64,000 bases of DNA from Arenimonas soli (GTDB lineage: Bacteria; Pseudomonadota; Gammaproteobacteria; Xanthomonadales; Xanthomonadaceae), in the NCBI RefSeq assembly GCF_014643775.1, contig NZ_BMKC01000001.1:1240001-1304000 (forward strand), in the 5' to 3' direction. A model generated the notes under the pieces. The model saw nothing but the letters and a program-made list of their open reading frames with translations, did not search any database and was not told the origin of the DNA. Below, piece by piece: positions 29,274 to 37,621 of this stretch (position 1 is its first letter; every line of letters begins with the position of its first letter). The position numbers were made by a program, and so were the translations under genes.

Positions 29274-30368
29274 TCAAACGAGCCGAACATGGGGCATCTC
29301 CACGTGGATGGTCTTGCGTTCGATGAGCGACTTCTTGACGCGATCGAAGTCGCGGCGATCCGGGATGAACTCAGCACAGGCGTGCTTCCAGTCCTCGACG
29401 GTGACCAGGGCTCGTTCCCTCGGATGGCCTGCGCGTTCCAGGGTGTCGCCCTGCGTCCTGTAGAGCTTTCCCAGAGCATCGAGCGCTCGCTGCTGCCGCT
29501 GCCCAAGCCCGCGGCCTGAGGCTTCCGTCCCGCCCTCCGGAGCGTCTGCCGGCACCAGCACCGCGCTGGTCTGGAAGTCGCCGTCCTCGTCGCGCCAGGG
29601 CAGTTCGACCTGCTGGAGCTTGAAGTGCTGAGGCTCGGGCATCGGTGCATCCTTGGCCTTGGTGCAACGGAGCGTGACGTGCAGGCCATCCCGCTCTGCC
29701 AGGTACTCCCAATCGACCGCGCCGCGCAGTGCGCTGGAGCCGCGGGCTCGATCGTTGGCTCCGTGCCCGACGTGGTGCACCAGCAGCACCGACGCCCGCC
29801 AGTGGCTGCGCACCTCGTCCACCGCCTGTAGGAATGCGCCCATGTCCTGGGAGCTGTTCTCGTCGCCGCGGAATGCGCGGGCTACCGTGTCCACTACGAT
29901 CAACACCGGATCGGCGCCGGCGATCTCACGCAACCCCTGAATGGCCTCTGCCAGGTCGCCGGATGCGTCGGGGTCCGTGAGCGTCACGGCACGTTCGGAG
30001 ACGAACAGCGGCGCCGCGGCCAGATCCACCTGGTTGGCATTCGCCCAGGCTTTGAGGCGTCGGCGAACACCGTAGTGGCCCTCCCCGACAATCACGAACA
30101 CCGGCCCGGAGTGAACCCGGTTGCCGTGCCAGGGGGTTCCGCTGCTCACGCAGCAGGCGATCTCGAAGGCGAAGAAGCTCTTGAACGACCCAGGGGCACC
30201 GTTGACCAGGCATACCGCGTCTTGCTCGAAGATGTTCCGGATCAGCCAGGCGAGCGGCTTCGGCTCGCTCAGCAGGTCCGCGGCCGGCGTGAACCGGATA
30301 AGCGCGCGAGGCTTTCGGGGCTCATCCCTCAGGAGCAGCATTTCGGCGCGCTGCTGGAGGTTGTTCAT
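29274..30368 (-). CDS. RepA-like AAA/RecA-fold ATPase, probable replicative helicase
   Basis: 364 residues. Walker A GAPGSFKS (57-64), Walker B VLIVVD (Asp160), and the sensor-like LLVHHVGHGANDRARGSSALRGAVD (195-219) that is characteristic of the RepA/RSF1010-type hexameric helicase family (AAA_25). The C-terminal 90 residues form a small helical domain (winged-helix-like EDWKHACAEFIPDRRDFDRVKKSLIERKTI). It begins 4 bases inside the preceding primase-like gene (ATGA), so the two are coupled and should act together at the element's origin. Upstream in-frame codons were excluded because the coupled ATG is preferred. Confidence 0.88.
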   Translation of the reverse strand: MNNLQQRAEMLLLRDEPRKPRALIRFTPAADLLSEPKPLAWLIRNIFEQDAVCLVNGAPGSFKSFFAFEIACCVSSGTPWHGNRVHSGPVFVIVGEGHYGVRRRLKAWANANQVDLAAAPLFVSERAVTLTDPDASGDLAEAIQGLREIAGADPVLIVVDTVARAFRGDENSSQDMGAFLQAVDEVRSHWRASVLLVHHVGHGANDRARGSSALRGAVDWEYLAERDGLHVTLRCTKAKDAPMPEPQHFKLQQVELPWRDEDGDFQTSAVLVPADAPEGGTEASGRGLGQRQQRALDALGKLYRTQGDTLERAGHPRERALVTVEDWKHACAEFIPDRRDFDRVKKSLIERKTIHVEMPHVRLV

Positions 30369-30874
30369 TTGGACACCACCAGCTGCGGCTTCGGGCGGTT
30401 GGTCGGGGCGAACTGTGGGCGCCACTTCGGGCTGTCGCGCAGCAGGCCGCGGGCGCTGTCGATTCGCTGGCGAGCCAGCTCCAGGCGGGCCAGGTCCTCG
30501 TCAGAGAGCGTGAGCCCCTGAGCCAGGTCGGCCGCTGCGATCGAAACGATGGTCGACTCCTCGGCCAGCACCTCAAGAGCGGCGCCCCACTGCGTGAGTC
30601 GGGCCATCCGTTGCGCCATGCGCCGGGCTTCCGGGGTCTGAGCGGCCAGGCGCTCCGGGAACAGGTCGGCGAGCGTCAGGCCGACGGCCTGGATCACCGC
30701 CGCGGCATCGCAGCCGCCGAAGCAGTGGAGCAGTACGCGCCCCTCGTCGGCTTCGCTGATACTCAGCTTCCGAGACCGGCCCTCACACGCGGGGCAACGT
30801 GCGCGCCACCCTCCGCCGGAGCGCTGTACACCATCCAATCGGTCGAGAACATGCTGGATTCTGTCGATGCTCAT
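30365..30874 (-). CDS. CHC2-type zinc-ribbon protein, primase-like
   Basis: 169 residues. A zinc ribbon with CPAC (Cys27, Cys30) and HCFGGCD (His50, Cys51, Cys55) in the setting GGGWRARCPACEGRSRKLSI...GRVLLHCFGGC is the pattern of DnaG/P4-type primase zinc domains, followed by AAVIQAVGLTLADLFPE, also typical. The TOPRIM catalytic core is missing, so the product is either a stand-alone recognition subunit or a truncated primase. Coupled to the helicase gene by an ATGA overlap. Confidence 0.82.
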   Translation of the reverse strand: MSIDRIQHVLDRLDGVQRSGGGWRARCPACEGRSRKLSISEADEGRVLLHCFGGCDAAAVIQAVGLTLADLFPERLAAQTPEARRMAQRMARLTQWGAALEVLAEESTIVSIAAADLAQGLTLSDEDLARLELARQRIDSARGLLRDSPKWRPQFAPTNRPKPQLVVSK

Positions 30875-30878
30875 CGGG

Positions 30879-31154
30879 TCAGGGCCTCTGGGCGTCCGGC
30901 GATGATTCCGTGTTCCGGCGGTCAGCTTCCTGACTTTCTTCAGCCTCCCGAACCAGCGCCAGCCGCAGCTTCATCAGCGAGGCGGTGAGCCCGCCCAGCT
31001 CGCGCAGCGCGGCGTCGACGTCCGTTACGGTCGGCGCCGTGTGGATGGCATCCAGGCGCTCGTGGAGCACGTCGGCGATGGTTGGCAGGGGCGCGACCAG
31101 TTCGGCCGGCGTGGGCCCGTAGAGCTGGGCGTGCAGGCGGGCGGCGGCGTTCAA
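30879..31154 (-). CDS. Hypothetical protein (91 aa)
   Basis: A small helical protein (MNAAARLHAQLYGPTPAELVAPLPTIADVLHERLDAIH...) with a polar C-terminal tail. Not recognised. It starts within the stop of the gene before it (ATGA) and ends 4 bases before the primase-like gene, so it is part of the tightly packed minus-strand replication operon. Confidence 0.6.
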   Translation of the reverse strand: MNAAARLHAQLYGPTPAELVAPLPTIADVLHERLDAIHTAPTVTDVDAALRELGGLTASLMKLRLALVREAEESQEADRRNTESSPDAQRP

Positions 31155-31435
31155 TGGATGCCCCGCTTGGGGCGATTCGCCATGGCCTCGGCGGTGTGCG
31201 CGTGGAGCCAGCGCTCAGCACCCTGCACACCCCGGGCCAGGCGCCCGATCTTGGAAAGCTGTGCCTCGTCCGGGACGCGCGGCGCCTGTTGGGTTACCTG
31301 CCGGCCGGCGTCACCGAGTAGCAGCAGCGTGCCCCCCAGTGCCCGTGTGACGGCGCCCAGCGGCTCGAGCCCATCCTTGGCAGCTTCCTGCAGGGCGTCA
31401 GCCACAAGCCATCCGAAATCCGCGGCGGGCTTCAT
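31151..31435 (-). CDS. Hypothetical protein (94 aa)
   Basis: Starts MKPAADFGWLVADALQEAAKDG at the ATG overlapping the previous stop (ATGA). Amphipathic helices and a short hydrophobic segment (AVTRALGGTLLLLG), then a basic C-terminus (NRPKRGIH). Not recognised. Part of the packed operon from the AlpA-like gene to the helicase. Confidence 0.6.
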   Translation of the reverse strand: MKPAADFGWLVADALQEAAKDGLEPLGAVTRALGGTLLLLGDAGRQVTQQAPRVPDEAQLSKIGRLARGVQGAERWLHAHTAEAMANRPKRGIH

Positions 31436-31608
31436 GCCGCTACCCCTTGCGGACCCCGTGCCGGCGGCTGCCACGCCGGGCCCAGGAGGGTGGCGATAGC
31501 AGCCAGGTCGCGGGCATTCAGCGGCCGTGAGCGGGTGCGCATCTGGTGCTCGGGATTCCAGAGCGGTGCCCGCGGCAGCTGCGAAACGTGCGGTTCAAGG
31601 CTGGCCAT
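31432..31608 (-). CDS. Hypothetical small protein (58 aa)
   Basis: Starts MASLEPHVSQLPRAPLWNPEHQ; the C-terminal half has RPLNARDLAAIATLLGPAW. The ATG lies just after the stop of the AlpA-like gene (2-base separation), and the stop overlaps the next ATG. A longer frame (80 codons) would overlap the AlpA-like gene and is less likely. No family recognised. Confidence 0.5.
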   Translation of the reverse strand: MASLEPHVSQLPRAPLWNPEHQMRTRSRPLNARDLAAIATLLGPAWQPPARGPQGVAA

Positions 31609-31609
31609 A

Positions 31610-31819
31610 TCAGGCAGCCCGAGCCTGGCAGCCGGCAAGCTGCTGCAGCCAGGCAGCTGCCTTCTCTCGATCAAGAAAAACCGAGCGGCCGATGCGGATC
31701 AGAGCGCCGGACGACGCGAGGCCGTTTTCCTGCGCGCGGTGGATCCACCAGCGCCATTGGGCCTCAGTGGTGCCCGTGTCCTGGGCGATCTGCGAAACTC
31801 GAGAAAGGGTCGGAAGCAT
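31610..31819 (-). CDS. AlpA/excisionase-like helix-turn-helix protein
   Basis: 69 residues with a MerR/AlpA-type winged helix: LPTLSRVSQIAQDTGTTEAQWRWWIHRAQENGL...LIRIGRSVFLDREKAAAWLQQL. In satellites such as P4 and in PICI-like elements AlpA turns on integrase or replication genes; excisionases of this fold bend the attachment DNA. It is the first gene of the replication operon and lies 1.9 kb from the integrase gene. A strong palindrome lies just upstream. Confidence 0.8.
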   Translation of the reverse strand: MLPTLSRVSQIAQDTGTTEAQWRWWIHRAQENGLASSGALIRIGRSVFLDREKAAAWLQQLAGCQARAA

Positions 31820-31826
31820 GGGGTGT

Positions 31827-31863
31827 GGTCTCCGTTATTGGGCGTGTGCCCGCAATCGAGACC
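31827..31863 (-). promoter_or_regulatory. Nested palindrome upstream of the AlpA-like gene
   Basis: Outer arms GGTCTC (31827-31832) and GAGACC (31858-31863) enclose an inner palindrome: ATTGGGC, loop GTGT, GCCC-G-CAAT (31837-31856). It starts 8 bases before the AlpA-like start codon on the minus strand. Likely an operator or a leader hairpin of the replication operon; no clear -35/-10 pair is seen in the 99-base gap. Confidence 0.45.
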
Positions 31864-31918
31864 AACAATGGCAATCCCCTGCACGAAAATCAGGGCCCAA
31901 AAAACCCCTACGGTCGAT

Positions 31919-32251
31919 CTAGGGCTTATTACCAGAGATCTTGGGTTTGCCCTTTCGAACCTGCCGGCTTCCCGGAGAATCACCCGTCAGAAAGTGACCT
32001 TCTGCCTCCTTCGCGAGCTTCGCCTCATCGGAGAGCAGTCGCTTGTGCTTCTTCTCAATGCCGCTGCCCACAACACCCAGCTTCTTGGCTAGCTCAGCTC
32101 GCGCCTCGTCAATGGAGATCGGCTTGCCGCGCAGCCCGGCATTGAGCCGCAGCAGGTGGATCGAAGCATCGATCTGCAGCTTCTCAAGGAGCGCGCGCGC
32201 GGACTTTCCGGGTGGACGGCCAGGCTTTCCGCCGGTCTTCTTGTAAGGCAT
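31919..32251 (-). CDS. Hypothetical basic protein (110 aa)
   Basis: Starts MPYKKTGGKPGRPPGKSARALLEKLQIDASIHLLRLNAGLRG. The N-terminal GRPPGK is an AT-hook-like DNA-binding element, followed by helices and a very basic, Gly/Lys-rich C-terminus. No Cys. Possibly a DNA-binding regulator or nucleoid-type protein of the element; not assigned. It stands apart, 99 bases before the AlpA-like gene and 94 bases after the next gene upstream. Confidence 0.55.
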   Translation of the reverse strand: MPYKKTGGKPGRPPGKSARALLEKLQIDASIHLLRLNAGLRGKPISIDEARAELAKKLGVVGSGIEKKHKRLLSDEAKLAKEAEGHFLTGDSPGSRQVRKGKPKISGNKP

Positions 32252-32345
32252 GCGCGCACCTCCGCGCCCTTCAAAGGGAGCCACGGCAACAGCGGAAGGT
32301 GCGCTGCTTTCGGCTGGCCGGCCTAGCCGTGGCGGTTCGATTGTG

Positions 32346-32630
32346 TCAGGCGACGGGCATCGATGGATCGCGCCGCGGCACCAAGATCACGGGGCCCCGC
32401 TGGTTGCGGTCGCAGGGTTCGAATCTGGTGTCGCATGTGCATGGGACGTTGGTGCAGCCATTGTTGTCCCTGCACCAATCGCGGATGGCGTGCATGTGCT
32501 CGATGCCGCGCATCGCCCAGGCGATGAAGTCCGGGTGTGAGGGATCGGGGTCACGCATTATTTCCCTGCCCGGGAAGGGAATGATCGTGGCGCTGGAAGC
32601 GCCCTCGGGGATTACAATCCTGCCGGCCAT
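32346..32630 (-). CDS. Hypothetical protein with Cys cluster (94 aa)
   Basis: Starts MAGRIVIPEGASSATIIPFPGR after the Shine-Dalgarno AGGAG. The second half holds a cysteine group: WCRDNNGCTNVPCTCDTRFEPCD (five Cys), suggesting a small metal-binding or disulphide motif. It lies between the integrase and the regulatory genes. Family not recognised. Confidence 0.6.
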   Translation of the reverse strand: MAGRIVIPEGASSATIIPFPGREIMRDPDPSHPDFIAWAMRGIEHMHAIRDWCRDNNGCTNVPCTCDTRFEPCDRNQRGPVILVPRRDPSMPVA

Positions 32631-32697
32631 CGTTCGTTCTCCTAGAACGGGTGGTGGTAGGCCGCCCGGGTGCTGAACCCACCCGGGCCGGCCGCTT

Positions 32698-33744
32698 TCA
32701 GCCGAGGAACTTCTCGGCCATTCGGTCAACGGCAGCGGTGGTGTGCTGCTCGCTTAGGTGGCTGTATCGCTTCACCATCGCCAGGGTCTTGTGGCCCAGG
32801 ATGGCGGCAATGTCCATCAGGGAAGCCCCCGACATCGCCAGATAGCTGGCCGCGCTGTGCCGCAGGTCGTGGAAGCGGAAATCGGTCAGGCCGGCCTCTG
32901 CCCTCGCCTCCCGCCACGGCTTGTCGACCTGGTCCTTGGACAGGGGAAACACCGGACCCACCGGCAGGCGCCCTTTGCGCCACTCCCGCAGGACGTCGAC
33001 CGCGGTCTGCGCCAGGGGCACGGTCCGGTTCTCGCCGTTCTTGGTGTCCACAAAGCGCACGGTGCGGCGCTCGAGGTTCACGTTCGCCCACTCCAGCGAG
33101 GCGAGCTCCCCCTTCCGCGCGCCGGTGGCCAGCGCCAGGCGCACCAGCGGGCCCAGGGCGTCGAGTGCGGACTTGTCGCAGGCCTGCAGCAGCCGGACGC
33201 GCTCGGCATCGCTCAGGAACCGCTCGCGCCCCTTGGAGTCCTCCAGGCGGGAGACGTTCGCCACCGGGTTCTTGTTGAGCCAGCCGTATTCCTTCGACGC
33301 CACGCGCAGGACGGCGCTAAGGGCCGTCAGGTGCCGATTGACGGTGGCGCCGCTGATCGGTCGCTTCGCCTTGTTAGTGCGCTTGGCGAGCTCGTCGCGG
33401 GCCTCGGCCACCACCGCAGGGGTAAGGCCAGCCAGCGCACGGTGGCCCAGCAGGTCGCGCCACACGGCCAGCAGCCTGGCTTGCTCCGATGCGTTCTTCC
33501 GATGCTTGGACCGCGGCAGGGTCACTTCGAGATAGCGGTCGATCGCCTCGGCCACGGTGCGCTTGCGAGCCTCGCTCGATGCCAGCTGCTCGCCGGCGAA
33601 GACCTTGGCCTCCTGCTCGGTGGCCCATTCCTGGGCGGCCTTCTTCGTCTCGAAGGACTTGGTGAGCTGGGGCTGGCCCAGGCGGCGCACGCGCACCCGC
33701 CAGGTGGTGCCGCCCTTGCCGGATCGCTTTTCGATGGTGGCCAT
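32698..33744 (-). CDS. int: Tyrosine recombinase (integrase) of the element
   Basis: 348 residues. N-terminal arm-binding domain (MATIEKRSGKGGTTWRVRVRRLG...SFETKKAAQEWA), SAM-like core-binding domain and catalytic domain with all active residues: Arg210 (TGARKGEL), Lys235, His292 and Arg295 (FHDLRHSA), His318 (LGHKT) and Tyr327 (KRYSHL). It lies 70 bases from the intact tRNA-Ser, in the normal place for an integrase acting on that site. A GTG 11 codons upstream is in frame. The ATG is within a strong hairpin. Confidence 0.96.
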   Translation of the reverse strand: MATIEKRSGKGGTTWRVRVRRLGQPQLTKSFETKKAAQEWATEQEAKVFAGEQLASSEARKRTVAEAIDRYLEVTLPRSKHRKNASEQARLLAVWRDLLGHRALAGLTPAVVAEARDELAKRTNKAKRPISGATVNRHLTALSAVLRVASKEYGWLNKNPVANVSRLEDSKGRERFLSDAERVRLLQACDKSALDALGPLVRLALATGARKGELASLEWANVNLERRTVRFVDTKNGENRTVPLAQTAVDVLREWRKGRLPVGPVFPLSKDQVDKPWREARAEAGLTDFRFHDLRHSAASYLAMSGASLMDIAAILGHKTLAMVKRYSHLSEQHTTAAVDRMAEKFLG

Positions 33745-33767
33745 TCGTTGTCCCAAAACGAATGGCC
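33739..33767 (-). promoter_or_regulatory. Hairpin enclosing the integrase start codon
   Basis: Perfect 11-bp inverted repeat: GGCCATTCGTT (33739-33749) and its complement AACGAATGGCC (33757-33767), with a 7-base loop. On the minus strand the ATG (33742-33744) is in the descending arm and the only SD-like GGGA is in the loop. One TTGTCCCAA copy (33748-33756) overlaps the loop. Confidence 0.65.
33748..33756 (+). repeat. TTGTCCCAA, candidate integrase arm site (right)
   Basis: Third copy of the nonamer found twice at 18329-18348, same orientation, 59 bases from the attachment core. It lies across the loop of the int start-codon hairpin, so integrase binding here could also repress its own gene. 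Confidence 0.5.
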
Positions 33768-33814
33768 ATTTGGGCACAGGCTCAGGCCCGTTGCAAGCCT
33801 GAAAGCCTTGTAGA

Positions 33815-33873
33815 TGGCGGAAGAGGTGGGATTCGAACCCACGGACGGTTTGACCCGTCGCCGGTTTTCAAGA
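33815..33873. repeat. attR: element-borne 3' half of tRNA-Ser(TGA)
   Basis: Identical over 59 bases to 18164-18222. Because the copy restores the whole tRNA, integration does not destroy the gene. Confidence 0.92.
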
Positions 33874-33904
33874 CCGGTGCCTTAAACCGCTCGGCCACTC
33901 TTCC
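33815..33904 (-). tRNA. tRNA-Ser(TGA)
   Basis: 90 bases. Acceptor stem GGAAGAG/CTCTTCC, discriminator G and encoded CCA; D arm GGCCGAGC; anticodon stem CCGGT/ACCGG with loop CTTGAAA (anticodon TGA); long variable arm GACGG/CCGTC typical of tRNA-Ser; T arm GTGGG-TTCGAAT-CCCAC. All stems pair. Its 3' half is supplied by the integrated element. Confidence 0.96.
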
Positions 33905-33926
33905 GTAAAAACTCGCGCGTTCGCGG

Positions 33927-36208
<2,282 letters not shown>

Positions 36209-36324
36209 TTATCGCGCCGCGCCGGACACCCGTGCAACGAAAATCATGGCGATTCCGGCGCCGTGGGCGCATGCTGTCGCCCGCCGGGCCGCGCATCCGC
36301 GCGGCGGCATGACGGAGCACCCCC

Positions 36325-36432
36325 ATGGCCAAGGGCCTGAACCAGAAAAAGAACGAAAAGAAGAAGCCGGAGAAAACCCCGAAGGAAAAGCGCGCGGAAA
36401 AGGACCTCAAGAAGGCCGCCCGCAAGTCATGA
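36325..36432 (+). CDS. Small Lys-rich protein (35 aa)
   Basis: MAKGLNQKKNEKKKPEKTPK... with 15 Lys and no hydrophobic core. The stop TGA overlaps the ATG of the RluF-like gene (ATGA), so the two are translationally coupled. Very basic, presumably RNA- or ribosome-associated, which would suit its partner; that is inference. Too short to appear in most ORF lists. Confidence 0.6.
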   Translation: MAKGLNQKKNEKKKPEKTPKEKRAEKDLKKAARKS

Positions 36433-37151
36433 CCGATCCGGTCCGCCTGGCACGCCGCGTGGTCGAGATCACCGGCTGCACGCGCAGCGAGGCCGAACGT
36501 TACGTGCAGGGCGGCTGGGTGACCGTGGACGGCGTCGTGGTCGAGGCGCCGCAACATCCGGTCACCGTCGAAAACGTGGCCCTGCTGCCCGACGCCCGGC
36601 CCGACCCGGCCGAGCCGGCGACGATGCTGCTGCACAAGCCGGCCGGCCACGACCCGGGCCCGGGCGCGAACCCGGCCGAGGCCCTGCTGGTGCCCGCGAA
36701 CCGCTGGGCCCAGGACCCGTCCGGCTGGCGCCTGCTGCAGCGCCACTTCCCGCGCCTGCAGCCGGCGATGCCCTTGCCGGCGGAAGCCAGCGGCCTGATG
36801 GTCTTCAGCCAGGACGGCCGCGTGCTGCAGAAGCTAAAGCAGGACGGCGAACGCATCGAACAGGAGTTCAACGTCGAGGTCGAAGGCGAACTGGCCCCCT
36901 ACGGCTGGAAACGCCTCACCGGCGGCACCAGCTTCCAGGGCTGGCCGGTGGCGCCGTTCCGGGTCAGCTGGCAGAGCGAACAGCGCCTGCGCTTCGCCAT
37001 CAAGGGCGTGCGCCCGGGCCTGCTTGAATACCTGTGCGCCGAGGTGGGCCTGAAGGCCACCGCCGTGCATCGCCTGCGCATCGGCCGCGTCGGCCTGTCG
37101 AAGATGCCGGCCGGGCAGTGGCGCTACCTGCCGGTGCTCGAACGCTTCTGA
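36429..37151 (+). CDS. RluF/RsuA-type pseudouridine synthase-like protein, catalytic Asp missing
   Basis: 240 residues. N-terminal S4 domain (RLARRVVEITGCTRSEAERYVQGGWVTVDGVVVE) and the catalytic fold (MLLHKPAGHDPGP..., EQEFNVEVEGELAPYGW, LLEYLCAEVGLKATAVHRLRIGRVGLSKMPAGQWRYL). The active-site motif should read R-L-D-x-x-S/T-x-G-L; here it is P-L-P-A-E-A-S-G-L (115-123), with Pro117 in place of the nucleophilic Asp. Either the enzyme is inactive and only binds RNA, or it works differently. It follows the 35-residue basic protein gene. Confidence 0.8.
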   Translation: MTDPVRLARRVVEITGCTRSEAERYVQGGWVTVDGVVVEAPQHPVTVENVALLPDARPDPAEPATMLLHKPAGHDPGPGANPAEALLVPANRWAQDPSGWRLLQRHFPRLQPAMPLPAEASGLMVFSQDGRVLQKLKQDGERIEQEFNVEVEGELAPYGWKRLTGGTSFQGWPVAPFRVSWQSEQRLRFAIKGVRPGLLEYLCAEVGLKATAVHRLRIGRVGLSKMPAGQWRYLPVLERF

Positions 37152-37158
37152 TCGGAAC

Positions 37159-37548
37159 TCAGACCGGCCGCAGCCACGTGGCCAGGCGCGCGCCGGCCCA
37201 GACCAGGGCCAGGCCGCCGACCAGGGTGATCGCCAGGTAGCCCAGCATCACGCCGGGTTTGGCCGTGCGCGCATACAGAAGGCATTCGAGCATCAGCGCC
37301 GAATAGGTGGTCAGGCCGCCGAGCACGCCGACCACCAGGAAGGCGCGCGCATAGGCCGCGCCCGGCCCGCGCCCTTCCAGCCATATCAACAGGAAGCCCG
37401 CGGCCAGGCTGCCCAGCAGGTTCACCGCCAGCGTGCCCCAGGGCAGGCCGTCGCCGATCTGGCGCAGCAGCCAGGCGCCGATGAGATGGCGGCCACCGGC
37501 GCCGAGTGCGCCACCGGCCATCACCAGCCAGAGCAGGGTCCAGTTCAT
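37159..37548 (-). CDS. crcB: Fluoride channel CrcB/Fluc
   Basis: 129 residues with four membrane helices and the family motifs GGALGAGGRH, NLLGSLAAG and GVLGGLTTYSA. The dimeric channel lets F- leave the cell. No fluoride riboswitch is recognisable in the 73 bases between it and the divergent peptidase gene. It converges with the RluF-like gene with a 7-base gap. Confidence 0.94.
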   Translation of the reverse strand: MNWTLLWLVMAGGALGAGGRHLIGAWLLRQIGDGLPWGTLAVNLLGSLAAGFLLIWLEGRGPGAAYARAFLVVGVLGGLTTYSALMLECLLYARTAKPGVMLGYLAITLVGGLALVWAGARLATWLRPV

Positions 37549-37621
37549 GGGCCAAGGTTAATCGAATCCAGGCCGCGGAAGCTTGTACGCTTCAGGCTTC
37601 CGCCGCTTGCCCCGGACCGCC

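Larger units (their letters stand above)
18164..33873. mobile_element. 15.65-kb integrated element in tRNA-Ser(TGA), phage satellite-like
   Basis: Bounded by a perfect 59-bp direct repeat of the tRNA 3' half (18164-18222 and 33815-33873); the integrase gene lies beside the intact tRNA. Apart from two genes at the left end everything is on the minus strand. Modules from right to left: integrase; small genes with an AlpA-like protein; zinc-ribbon primase protein and RepA-like helicase; GTCGGC iteron-like array; DNA-binding, coiled-coil and two large virion/ejection-like proteins; HicBA-type pair; two unknown plus-strand genes. There is no portal, capsid, large terminase, tail, lysis or phage repressor gene. 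It could be a satellite that uses a helper phage or a specifically reduced prophage. Confidence 0.85.

Noticed and set aside
29105-29689. Open frame across the GTCGGC array
   Set aside because: It is another frame of the helicase gene continued through the repeat stretch; low-complexity product and no ribosome site.
18164-33873. Complete prophage
   Set aside because: No portal, major capsid, large terminase, tail or lysis gene could be recognised anywhere between the attachment sites.
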